Shown: piece by piece, positions 1 to 6,527 of the stretch
Position numbering within the stretch: the stretch's first letter is position 1
Layout of the letters: each line of letters opens with the position of its first letter
Source: Oscillospiraceae bacterium
GTDB lineage: Bacteria > Bacillota > Clostridia > Oscillospirales > Oscillospiraceae
Assembly: GCA_017501805.1 (NCBI GenBank)
Contig: JAFVWG010000227.1
Coordinates: 1-7,588, forward strand
Reading direction: 5' to 3'
Length of the DNA stretch: 7,588 bases
Notes under the pieces: generated by a model
What the model was told of the DNA's origin: nothing
Seen by the model: the letters and a program-made list of their open reading frames with translations, nothing else
Databases searched by the model: none
Position numbers and translations under genes: made by a program

Positions 1-263
1 AAGACGATGTTCTGCGGCAGGCTGCGCTTGATACCCGTCGCAACGGCGGGAGCGCGTCCGTGCGCAGCCTCGACCATATCGCAGGCAAAGTAATCGTAAG
101 CCATAACCGCGCAGCCGACCGGCGCGACGCCGATGGCGCTGCCCTCGATGCCGAGCTCGTCGATCGCCTCAGCGACCAGTCTGTGGATAATGCCGTGGGT
201 GCAGCCGGGGCAGTAGTGCAGCTCCTTCTGCGTCAGGCTCTTCGGTTTTTCAAACACGACCAT
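1..263 (-). CDS. vorA: 2-oxoacid:ferredoxin oxidoreductase beta subunit (VorA-type, TPP-binding), 3' end outside window
   Basis: I translated this from an ATG at 263-261; 87 codons are visible before the window edge, and the usual length for the family is about 250 residues or more. The beta subunit of 2-oxoacid:ferredoxin oxidoreductases binds thiamine pyrophosphate and the proximal [4Fe-4S] cluster. The N-terminal motif CPGCTHG (Cys18, Cys21) matches the conserved CPGCGH cluster-ligand motif of this family. A further Cys51 in APVGC fits the next conserved ligand. The start is supported by GGGAGG shortly upstream and by overlap with the preceding gene: the vorB stop TAA and this ATG share one base (TAATG), a translational-coupling arrangement expected for subunits made in equal amounts. 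Assignment to the branched-chain (VOR) rather than the 2-oxoglutarate (KOR) branch rests on the alpha subunit and the ilvE neighbour, so substrate is inferred. Confidence 0.9.
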   Translation of the reverse strand, partial: MVVFEKPKSLTQKELHYCPGCTHGIIHRLVAEAIDELGIEGSAIGVAPVGCAVMAYDYFACDMVEAAHGRAPAVATGIKRSLPQNIV

Positions 264-1327
264 TATTTGGCACCTCCCGTCAGCTTGCGGATGCTATCGA
301 GCACCTCGTCCGGCGACATGATCATACCGCCGGTTCTGCGGCAAAGCGCAACCTTGCGCTTGTCGGCAATGGAGAGCCGCACGTCTTCGATCATCTGTCC
401 CATGGAAAGCTCCACAGAGAGGAAGCCCTTGACGCGCTCCGCTGCGCTTGCCAGCGCCTGCTTCGGGAACGGCCAGAGCGTGATCGGACGGATCAGTCCG
501 ACCTTGATCCCCTCTTTCCGTGCCGCGACCACCGCGTTCTTCGAAACACGGGCGGCGATGCCGAAGGCAACAACGCAGTACTCCGCGTCTTCCATCATAA
601 ACTCCTCGCAGCGCGCTTCGTTCTTTTCGATCTCCGCATAGCGCTCGTAGCGCTCAAAGTTCTTCTGTTCCAGAGCCGCCGGATCGAGATACAGCGAGTT
701 CACGATGTGATGCTCGCGCTTGCACTTCGTACCGGTAACAGCCCAGTCTTTTTCCTCAAAGGTAACTTCCTTTGCCTCGGCAAGCTCCACCGGCTCCATC
801 ATCTGTCCGATGGTGCCGTCCGCCAGCAGCATCGCCGGCACGCGGTACTTGTCCGCAAGGTCGAACGCAAGACCCGTCAGGTCCGCCATCTCCTGCACGG
901 AGGACGGTGCAAGGACGATCAGGCGATAGTCGCCGTGACCGCCGCCCTTGGTCGCCTGGAAGTAATCCGACTGCGAGGGCTGGATGCCGCCGAGACCGGG
1001 ACCGCCGCGCTGGACGTTCACGATCAGACAGGGCAGGTCGCTGCCTGCGATGTAGGAGATACCCTCCTGCTTCAGCGAAATTCCGGGCGAGGAGGAAGAG
1101 GTCATCACGCGTCTGCCCGTACCGGCAACGCCGTAGACCATATTGATCGCCGCGATCTCACTCTCCGCCTGCAGGAACACGCCGTCGATCTTCGGCATAC
1201 GCTTGGCCATATAAGCCGCGAGTTCCGTCTGCGGGGTGATCGGATATCCGAAATAGTGTCGGCAGCCGGCGCGGATCGCCGCCTCGGCGATCGCCTCGTT
1301 GCCTTTCATCAGCACTTTATTTCCCAC
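263..1327 (-). CDS. vorB: 3-methyl-2-oxobutanoate:ferredoxin oxidoreductase alpha subunit (VorB)
   Basis: Full-length alpha subunit of 354 residues, normal for VorB. Together with the beta subunit it interconverts 2-oxoisovalerate (or another branched-chain 2-oxoacid) + CoA with acyl-CoA + CO2 and reduced ferredoxin, in the cytoplasm. Visible family signatures are YPITPQTE (residues 28-35, with the conserved Thr31 near the 2-oxoacid site), QAESE near 53-57, TSSSSPG near 76-82, and GGPGLGG followed by QPSQSD around 108-121. The start codon is GTG at 1327, chosen because GAGG lies 8 nt upstream and the product then begins MGNKVLMKGNEA, which fits the family N-terminus. That Shine-Dalgarno overlaps the stop codon of the ferredoxin gene upstream, and the 3' end overlaps vorA by one base. 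Family-level call is firm. The exact 2-oxoacid is inferred from context and could include the leucine- and isoleucine-derived oxoacids. Confidence 0.92.
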   Translation of the reverse strand: MGNKVLMKGNEAIAEAAIRAGCRHYFGYPITPQTELAAYMAKRMPKIDGVFLQAESEIAAINMVYGVAGTGRRVMTSSSSPGISLKQEGISYIAGSDLPCLIVNVQRGGPGLGGIQPSQSDYFQATKGGGHGDYRLIVLAPSSVQEMADLTGLAFDLADKYRVPAMLLADGTIGQMMEPVELAEAKEVTFEEKDWAVTGTKCKREHHIVNSLYLDPAALEQKNFERYERYAEIEKNEARCEEFMMEDAEYCVVAFGIAARVSKNAVVAARKEGIKVGLIRPITLWPFPKQALASAAERVKGFLSVELSMGQMIEDVRLSIADKRKVALCRRTGGMIMSPDEVLDSIRKLTGGAK

Positions 1328-1337
1328 GTCTTACACC

Positions 1338-1544
1338 TCACTTTTCCACTGTGATCACACAGTCCGGGCACATCGTCGCGCAGAAGGCGCAGCCGATGCA
1401 GGCTTCCTGATCGGTGATCCGTGCGGGGTTGTGACCCTTTTTGTTGATCTGATCTCTGGCAAGCTCCAGGATCTTCTTCGGACAGGCCTCCACGCAAAGA
1501 CCGCAGCCCTTGCAGAGGTCCTCCATGAATGTTACCTTCGGCAT
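1338..1544 (-). CDS. vorD: 2x[4Fe-4S] ferredoxin-type delta subunit of the 2-oxoacid oxidoreductase
   Basis: Small 68-residue protein with two classical CxxCxxCxxxCP motifs: Cys11/14/17/21 and Cys49/52/55/59, plus an extra Cys62. This is the layout of the delta (ferredoxin-like) subunit that carries electrons between the TPP-proximal cluster of the beta subunit and soluble ferredoxin. The start ATG at 1544 has AAGGAG 8 nt upstream. It lies 15 nt after the P-loop ATPase gene and 10 nt before vorB, so it is part of the same transcription unit. The residues between the two motifs (about 22-48, ending in ARITDQEA) are typical of Kor/Vor delta subunits. A free-standing ferredoxin is a less likely alternative given its position directly before the alpha and beta genes. 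Confidence 0.9.
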   Translation of the reverse strand: MPKVTFMEDLCKGCGLCVEACPKKILELARDQINKKGHNPARITDQEACIGCAFCATMCPDCVITVEK

Positions 1545-1559
1545 ATAAGCAGCTCCTTT

Positions 1560-2210
1560 TCAAAAGAGTTTCGGTTGGAGTTTGAGCGAGAAAACATTCT
1601 CGCAGCGGACATCGGCGGCAAGCTCCTCCTTCACGGCGGTGAAGCGGAGCGGAAGCCCCGTCTGCACGGAAAGCGCGCTTGCAAGTGCTGCCGACTGCCC
1701 GACCGTTTCCGCAGTCGTCTCTTCTCCAAGATTGGAGTTGTTGACGATCCCCGTAAAGGGAAGCCCTGCGGCAGCTTCGATCTCGCGCAGCACCTCGATC
1801 GCGCCCGCGACGTCCTGCGTCAGCGGACGGCAGAAGTTCACGACAAAGAGCATCTCATAGTCGTTCTCCTCGCGGAGGTAGGGCACATAGCGTCCGAGCG
1901 CATACGCGCCGCGGTCATCTCCGCCGATGTCCAGCACAGCGTGGATATCCCGACGCTGCACCAGTCCGTAGACCTCCTGCGGCAGTGCGGGCAGATCAAC
2001 GTTCGTGCCCGCGAAAGGCAGTGCAATGACCTCGATCCCCCGCTCTTCCAGCTCCCTGCGGGAGTCGGCGGAGCGAAAATAGGGATTGACGATGTCAATG
2101 TCCGCCAGCGCCACAGCTTTTCCCTGCGCCTTCAGCGAGACGGCGTAGTTCACCGCGACATTGGTCTTGCCGCTTCCGTAGTGTCCGCAAAACAGCGTTA
2201 CACGCTTCAT
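1560..2210 (-). CDS. P-loop ATPase of the MinD/ParA/CobQ-like group, function unknown
   Basis: Protein of 216 residues. A Walker A motif GHYGSGKT occupies residues 9-16. A switch-I-like segment DIDIVNPYFRS follows at 37-47, and a Walker B-like stretch LDIGGDDRGA at 93-102. The protein therefore belongs to the SIMIBI-type P-loop ATPases that include MinD, ParA, CobQ and Fe-S scaffold ATPases, but I cannot assign a specific function. No membrane segment or MinD-like amphipathic C-terminal helix is obvious. Its ATG overlaps the ilvE stop in an ATGA arrangement (4 bases), and the oxidoreductase delta gene follows after 15 nt. Translational coupling between an aminotransferase and an iron-sulfur enzyme suggests a role in maturing or energising the oxidoreductase, for example cluster insertion. 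That role is inference from position only; a chromosome-partition role seems unlikely in this context. Confidence 0.8.
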   Translation of the reverse strand: MKRVTLFCGHYGSGKTNVAVNYAVSLKAQGKAVALADIDIVNPYFRSADSRRELEERGIEVIALPFAGTNVDLPALPQEVYGLVQRRDIHAVLDIGGDDRGAYALGRYVPYLREENDYEMLFVVNFCRPLTQDVAGAIEVLREIEAAAGLPFTGIVNNSNLGEETTAETVGQSAALASALSVQTGLPLRFTAVKEELAADVRCENVFSLKLQPKLF

Positions 2211-3307
2211 TTGTTCACGTAGATGCCCATGGGATAGGTCCAGCCCATATAGTCCTCGACCTTACCGGTCTGGATGCCGTACAGATCGTTGTACAGACGC
2301 GTGGCGACCTCACCCGCCTCGCCGTCGGCAACCGGGTAGTCCGTGCCGAGCACGTTCAGGCAGCCGATGGGCGAAATGACCGCCGCCGTGCCGCTGGCGA
2401 AGATCTCCTTGAGCGAGCCGTCCTTCGCGGCGGCGACGAGCTCATCAATGGAGAGCTTGCGCTCCACGACCTTGATGCCCCACTTCGTGAGCAGCTGAAT
2501 GACGGAATTTCTCGTGATGCCGGGCAGGATCGTGCCGGAGTCCAGCGGCGCGGTGATGACCTCGTCACCGATGCGGAAGAAGGCGTTCGATGTGCCGATC
2601 TCTTCCACGTACTTGTGCTCCGCGGCGTCCAGCCACAGGACGTCCTTGCAGTTGTACTTCTTGGCTTCCTGGCTTGCGCGCATCGCACCGCCGGAGTTGC
2701 CGCCGACCTTGGCGTAGCCCGTTCCGCCCTTCGCCGCGCGGATGTAGGTGTCCTGCACATAGATGCGGGAGGTGCCGAGCTTGCCCGCGTTCGAGGCGTA
2801 GTAAGCGCCGCAGGGAGCAAGCAGGATGATGAACGTATAGTGCTTCGCGGGCAGCGCAGAGAAGGAGATCTCGTTGCCAAAAATGAAGGGACGGATGTAC
2901 ATCGACGTGCCCTCGGCCTTCGGCATCCAGTCCGCATCCTCCTTGAGGACGGCTCGGATGCCCTCGATCAGGATCTCTTCGGGAAGTTCGGGAATGACCA
3001 TACGCTCGGCGGTGCGCGCCATACGCTTGGCATTCATATCCGGACGGAAGATCTGCAGCTGTCCGTCGGGACGCAGGTAGGCCTTCATACCCTCAAACAT
3101 CATCTGCGCGTAGTGCAGCACGCAGGACGCGGGATCGATGGGGATCGGCTCATTGGGGACGACGCGGCCGTCGTGCCAGCCCTGACCCTCATCGTAGTCC
3201 ATAATGAACATATGGTCGGTAAAGTAGTTGCAGAAACCGAGGTTGTTCTCGTCCTGAGGTCTCGGCTTCGGGTTCTGCGTTCTGGTCACCGGAAAATTGT
3301 AACTCAT
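2207..3307 (-). CDS. ilvE: Branched-chain amino acid aminotransferase (class IV, PLP-dependent)
   Basis: Fold-type IV PLP enzyme of about 366 residues, the usual size of the larger bacterial/eukaryotic-like BCAT group. It exchanges the amino group between valine, leucine or isoleucine and 2-oxoglutarate, reversibly. Counted from the upstream ATG at 3313, the PLP-binding lysine is Lys202 in GGTGYAKVGGN. Other family marks are FEGMKAY (73-79), RPDMNAKRM (90-98), MYIRP (138-142), and late motifs EIGTSNAFF and EIFASGTAAVISPIG. Two in-frame ATGs lie two codons apart. The ribosome site AAGGAG (3322-3317) is only 3 nt from the first but 9 nt from the second, so I prefer the start at 3307. It follows the nitrilase gene by about 30 AT-rich bases with no terminator and overlaps the ATPase start. 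Assignment is strong; direction of the reaction in vivo is inferred from the operon. Confidence 0.94.
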   Translation of the reverse strand: MSYNFPVTRTQNPKPRPQDENNLGFCNYFTDHMFIMDYDEGQGWHDGRVVPNEPIPIDPASCVLHYAQMMFEGMKAYLRPDGQLQIFRPDMNAKRMARTAERMVIPELPEEILIEGIRAVLKEDADWMPKAEGTSMYIRPFIFGNEISFSALPAKHYTFIILLAPCGAYYASNAGKLGTSRIYVQDTYIRAAKGGTGYAKVGGNSGGAMRASQEAKKYNCKDVLWLDAAEHKYVEEIGTSNAFFRIGDEVITAPLDSGTILPGITRNSVIQLLTKWGIKVVERKLSIDELVAAAKDGSLKEIFASGTAAVISPIGCLNVLGTDYPVADGEAGEVATRLYNDLYGIQTGKVEDYMGWTYPMGIYVNK

Positions 3308-3339
3308 TTTCATCTACTCCTTACACATATATAATAATT

Positions 3340-4131
3340 TTATTTGTTCACATTGTAAAGCTCCGGTCTTCTGTCCCGGAAAACGTTTATGGTCTCGCGG
3401 ATGTTCTTGAGCACGGAAAGATCGCAGTCCGCGGTGATCGTCTCTTCCTTCGCGCCCGCAAGGGTGAGGGTCTCGCCCCACGGATCGTGGATCGAAGAAT
3501 TTCCGCCGTAGACCGTTTCCCCTGCCTGTCCGCAGGAGTTGCAGCAGACGACGAACGCCTGATTCTCGATCGCGCGCGCCTTCGTCAGCGCAAGCAGATG
3601 CGGAATACGAACGCTCGGCCACTGGGACACAACGAACAAAACGTCCATTCCGTCGACCGCATAGGTGCGCGTCAGCTCCGGGAAACGCACATCGTAGCAG
3701 ATGATGATCCCGCAGCGCACACCGTCGAGTGTGAAGGCGGCAAGGTGATCTCCCTTGCGGAAATAGTCGTGCTCTCCCATCGGCGTGAACAGATGCGTCT
3801 TATCGTAGGATGCGGCGACCTTTCCCTCCCTGTCAAAGACATAGGCGGTGTTGTACACGCCGTCTTCCTTTTTGTTGGCAACGCTTCCCGCAACGATATT
3901 CACGTGCAGCTTCTTCGCCAGCGCACCGATGCGTGCACGGACCTGCTCCCCGTCGTTGTCCGCGAGGGCGGCGAGGTCTTCCTTCGGGAAGAAGCCTGTG
4001 TTCCAGGTCTCCGGCAGGACGATCACATCGCAGCCGTCTGCCGCGGCTCCGGCGATCAGCCGTTCCGCCTTCGCAAAGTTTTCCTCCGGCGCGGAAAAGC
4101 GCATATCCATCTGAATGCAGGATATCTTCAC
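3340..4131 (-). CDS. Nitrilase-superfamily carbon-nitrogen hydrolase, omega-amidase-like
   Basis: About 263 residues with the complete Glu-Lys-Cys catalytic triad of the nitrilase superfamily. Counted from the longest frame (GTG at 4140), these are Glu44 in LPETW, Lys114 in YDKTHLF and Cys148 in ICYDVRFPE. The motif set and size resemble omega-amidases (NIT2, YafV), which hydrolyse 2-oxoglutaramate or 2-oxosuccinamate to the dicarboxylic 2-oxoacid and ammonia. The start is probably the GTG at 4131: it has GAGG 8 nt upstream and gives the N-terminus MKISCIQMD, typical of the family, whereas the GTG at 4140 has no good site. That Shine-Dalgarno overlaps the stop codon of the synthetase gene. 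Placed directly before ilvE, it could remove 2-oxoglutaramate if glutamine donates amino groups; this pairing is known for glutamine transaminases but is inference here. Other amidase substrates cannot be excluded. Confidence 0.85.
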   Translation of the reverse strand: MKISCIQMDMRFSAPEENFAKAERLIAGAAADGCDVIVLPETWNTGFFPKEDLAALADNDGEQVRARIGALAKKLHVNIVAGSVANKKEDGVYNTAYVFDREGKVAASYDKTHLFTPMGEHDYFRKGDHLAAFTLDGVRCGIIICYDVRFPELTRTYAVDGMDVLFVVSQWPSVRIPHLLALTKARAIENQAFVVCCNSCGQAGETVYGGNSSIHDPWGETLTLAGAKEETITADCDLSVLKNIRETINVFRDRRPELYNVNK

Positions 4132-4141
4132 ATCTCTCACC

Positions 4142-4920
4142 TCATAGCTTGTTGCGCTGGATCTTGCCGCTGACCGTCTTGGGCAGGCTGTCGCGGAAGA
4201 CCACGATGCGCGGGTATTTATACGGCGCGGTATGCGTCTTAACGTAGTTCTGAATCTCTTTTTTGAGTTCTTCCGTCCCCTCCGTGCCGGGTACGAGAAC
4301 GATCGACGCCTTGACCACCTGTCCGCGCACCTCGTCCTGCGCGGCGGATACGCCGCATTCCAGAACGTACGGAAGCTCCATGATCACGCTCTCGATCTCG
4401 AACGGTCCGATGCGGTAGCCGGAGGACTTGATGACGTCGTCCACACGGCCCACGTACCAGAAGAAGCCGTCCTCATCGCGCCACGCGGTGTCGCCCGTGT
4501 GATAGAAACCGCCGTTCCAGGACTCTTTTGTTTTCTCTTCATCGCCGTAGTAGCACAGCGCCAGACCGCAGGGCGAGCCCTTGTCCAGACGGACAACGAT
4601 CTCGCCGACCTCGCCGACGCCAACGGGCTTGCCTTCCATATCGACAATGTCGACGTCATAGATCGGCGTGGGTCTTCCCATCGAGCCGATCTTGTGAGGC
4701 GCTCCGATGAGATTGCCGATGATCATCGTGCTCTCGGACTGTCCGAAGCCCTCCATGATATGCAGCCCCGTCGCCTTCTCAAACTGGCGGTAGACCTCGG
4801 GGTTGAGCGCCTCTCCCGCAGTGGTCATATGCTGCACGGAGGAGAGGTCGTATTTGGAAATGTCCTGCTTGACCATCATACGCAGCATCGTCGGAGGCGC
4901 GCAGAAGGTCGTGATATGAT
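4142..4920 (-). repeat. Paralogous direct repeat, copy 1 (partner 6810-7588)
   Basis: This 779-base 3' part of the fusion synthetase aligns gap-free with the 3' part of the upstream synthetase, offset by 2668 bases. Identity is uneven. I counted 21 mismatches in the last 369 bases (4142-4510), and only 2 in the 197 bases 4311-4507. The preceding part (4511-4920) codes for only about two-thirds identical residues. It is a tandem gene duplication with a homogenised segment rather than a mobile element. Confidence 0.85.
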
Positions 4921-6433
4921 ACTTTGCGAACATCGGCAGGATATCCGATGCGGTAAAGCGGTCGAAATCGTAGACGAAGGTCGCCGCTTCGCAAAGCCAC
5001 TGTCCGTAGAGCTTTCCCCACATCGCCTTGGCCCAGCCGGTGTCGGAGATCGTGAAATGCAGTCCCTCCCGATCCACAGCGTGCCAGTATTTCGCCGTGT
5101 GGAAATGTCCGAGCGGATAACGGCAATCGTGCGCCGCGATCTTCGGATATCCCGAAGTGCCGGAGGTGAAGTACATCAGCATCAGATCGCTGCCGCAGGG
5201 CGCGTCCTCCGTCCGCTCGAAGTGCGAACTGAAGAGCTTGTACTCCTCGTCGAAGCTCCGCCAGCCCTCGCGGTCGGCGTTGACGATCATTTTATGGCGC
5301 AGCCCGTCATAGCTTTGGCAGGCAATGTCCACCTGATTGGCGGTGTCGTCGCAGTCCGTGCAAACGATGGCGGTCACGCCCGCGGCACGGAAGCGGTATT
5401 CCAGATCGTGCGCCTGCAGCTGGCTCACCGCGGGGATCGCGACGGCGCCGAGCTTGTTAAGTCCCAGCATCGCAAACCAGAACTGGTAATGTCTGCGGAG
5501 CGCAAGCATCACGCGGTCGCCTTTTTTGATGCCGAGGCTCTTGAAATAGTTGGCGCACTGGCTCGAGGCACGCTTCATGTCGTTGAAGGTAAAGCGGCGC
5601 TCGGTCTTGTCCGCAGAGATGTGGAGCATCGCGAGCTTGTCCGGCTCGCGCTTTGCCAGCGCATCCACAAGATCAAAGGCAAAGTTGAAGTTTTCCTCAT
5701 TTTTGAAGGTGATCGAGGTCGGCGTGCCGTTCTCGTCCTCCTCCACATCGACAAACTGCTTCCAGACGCGTTCGCCGTCGTCGCGGCGGACTCTGCGGTC
5801 CGCGTTGGGAACGAGCTTCGCCGGGGTCAGCTCGGGGATCGGCTCACCGGTCGGGTTGAGCACGATTGCGTAGAAGTAGCAGTCCTCATTCTGCACGGCG
5901 ATCATGCCGTGCGGCGTGGAGCTGTCGTAGTAGATGCTGTCGCCGGGTCCGAGGACTTCCTTGTGATGTCCGACCTGCACCATCAGATGTCCGGAGATCA
6001 CGATGTCGCATTCCTGTCCGGCGTGCGTGGTCAGCTGGATGTCCTTGTGCTGCGCCTCTTCGGAGTAGCTGCTGTGCACATACAGCGGCTCGGCGATGCG
6101 GTTGAGGAAGGACGGCGCGAGGTTGTAATACTCCATCCCGTGCGCCTGATCGATCCGCTGCCCCTTTCCTGCCCGGGTGAGCGTGTAGGAGCTCAGAGTC
6201 GGGCTGACGCCCTCGATGATATCGGTAACGTCTACGCCGAACGCAAGCGCGCAGCGGTAGATAAAGGCAAAGTTCAGATCGCGCTCGCCGTTTTCACAGC
6301 TGAGGTATTCCTCTACCGATACGCCGGTTTTCTCCGCCATCTCCTGTGCCGTGTAGCGCGTGATCTCACGCAGCTCACGGATACGCAGCGCCATCTCTTT
6401 GATCTTGAAGTCCAGTCCCGAAATCTGTTCCAT
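4142..6433 (-). CDS. XRE helix-turn-helix + cupin + AMP-forming acyl-CoA synthetase fusion
   Basis: A 763-residue protein with three parts. Residues ~10-75 form an XRE-type helix-turn-helix (TAQEMAEKTGVSVEEYLSCENG, then the third helix). Residues ~115-195 form a cupin barrel (THAGQECDIVISG, then LGPGDSIYYDSSTPHGM). Residues ~240-763 are a complete ANL-superfamily synthetase. The last has P-loop YFTSGTSGYPK (421-431), DTGWAKAMWGK (464-474), GFGQSES (562-568), YHTGDTAW (644-651), GRVDDVIKSSGYR (662-674) and catalytic Lys757 in PKTVSGKIQR. The DTGWAK signature points to the medium-chain synthetase group, some of which accept branched short acids such as 2-methylbutyrate. It should convert a carboxylate, ATP and CoA to acyl-CoA. 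ATG at 6433 is preferred over GTG at 6451 because GAGAGGG lies 9 nt upstream of the ATG. It is first gene after the T-box leader and paralogous to the synthetase upstream. Substrate, and whether the HTH still binds DNA, are unknown. Confidence 0.92.
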   Translation of the reverse strand: MEQISGLDFKIKEMALRIRELREITRYTAQEMAEKTGVSVEEYLSCENGERDLNFAFIYRCALAFGVDVTDIIEGVSPTLSSYTLTRAGKGQRIDQAHGMEYYNLAPSFLNRIAEPLYVHSSYSEEAQHKDIQLTTHAGQECDIVISGHLMVQVGHHKEVLGPGDSIYYDSSTPHGMIAVQNEDCYFYAIVLNPTGEPIPELTPAKLVPNADRRVRRDDGERVWKQFVDVEEDENGTPTSITFKNEENFNFAFDLVDALAKREPDKLAMLHISADKTERRFTFNDMKRASSQCANYFKSLGIKKGDRVMLALRRHYQFWFAMLGLNKLGAVAIPAVSQLQAHDLEYRFRAAGVTAIVCTDCDDTANQVDIACQSYDGLRHKMIVNADREGWRSFDEEYKLFSSHFERTEDAPCGSDLMLMYFTSGTSGYPKIAAHDCRYPLGHFHTAKYWHAVDREGLHFTISDTGWAKAMWGKLYGQWLCEAATFVYDFDRFTASDILPMFAKYHITTFCAPPTMLRMMVKQDISKYDLSSVQHMTTAGEALNPEVYRQFEKATGLHIMEGFGQSESTMIIGNLIGAPHKIGSMGRPTPIYDVDIVDMEGKPVGVGEVGEIVVRLDKGSPCGLALCYYGDEEKTKESWNGGFYHTGDTAWRDEDGFFWYVGRVDDVIKSSGYRIGPFEIESVIMELPYVLECGVSAAQDEVRGQVVKASIVLVPGTEGTEELKKEIQNYVKTHTAPYKYPRIVVFRDSLPKTVSGKIQRNKL

Positions 6434-6455
6434 CGTCGCACACCCTCTCACACTG

Positions 6456-6499
6456 AAAAAAACACACTCGTCTCAAAGCAATTCCTTGAGACGAGTGTG
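6456..6499 (-). terminator. Intrinsic terminator of the T-box leader
   Basis: A perfect 14-bp stem, CACACUCGUCUCAA (6499-6486) with UUGAGACGAGUGUG (6476-6463), closes a 9-nt loop and is followed by seven U residues (6462-6456). It ends 22 nt before the preferred ATG of the fusion gene, so termination here stops transcription of the whole downstream operon when tRNA is charged. Confidence 0.95.
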
Positions 6500-6527
6500 A
6501 AACAATACACCCGCGGTACCACTCAAA
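6485..6527 (-). promoter_or_regulatory. T-box antiterminator with tRNA acceptor-end bulge
   Basis: UUUGAG (6527-6522) pairs with CUCAAG (6490-6485), and GCGGGUGU (6514-6507) pairs with ACACUCGU (6498-6491) using two G-U pairs. They flank the 7-nt bulge UGGUACC (6521-6515), whose UGGU can pair with the ACCA discriminator and acceptor end of an uncharged tRNA. A discriminator A is compatible with tRNA-Val. The 3' strand of this structure is the 5' strand of the terminator, so the two folds exclude each other. Confidence 0.9.

Noticed and set aside
1299..2222. A 307-codon plus-strand frame over the ferredoxin and ATPase genes.
   Set aside because: It crosses several well-supported minus-strand genes and their junctions, and has no family resemblance.
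2207..3351. Both the aminotransferase and the amidase end in the same codons (GTGAACAAA plus stop).
   Set aside because: Only about 11 bases are shared and flanking sequence is unrelated; most likely chance.
6449..6451. GTG start giving a six-residue longer fusion protein.
   Set aside because: No Shine-Dalgarno lies upstream of it (U-run of the terminator instead), and the good site GAGAGGG is positioned for the ATG at 6433.
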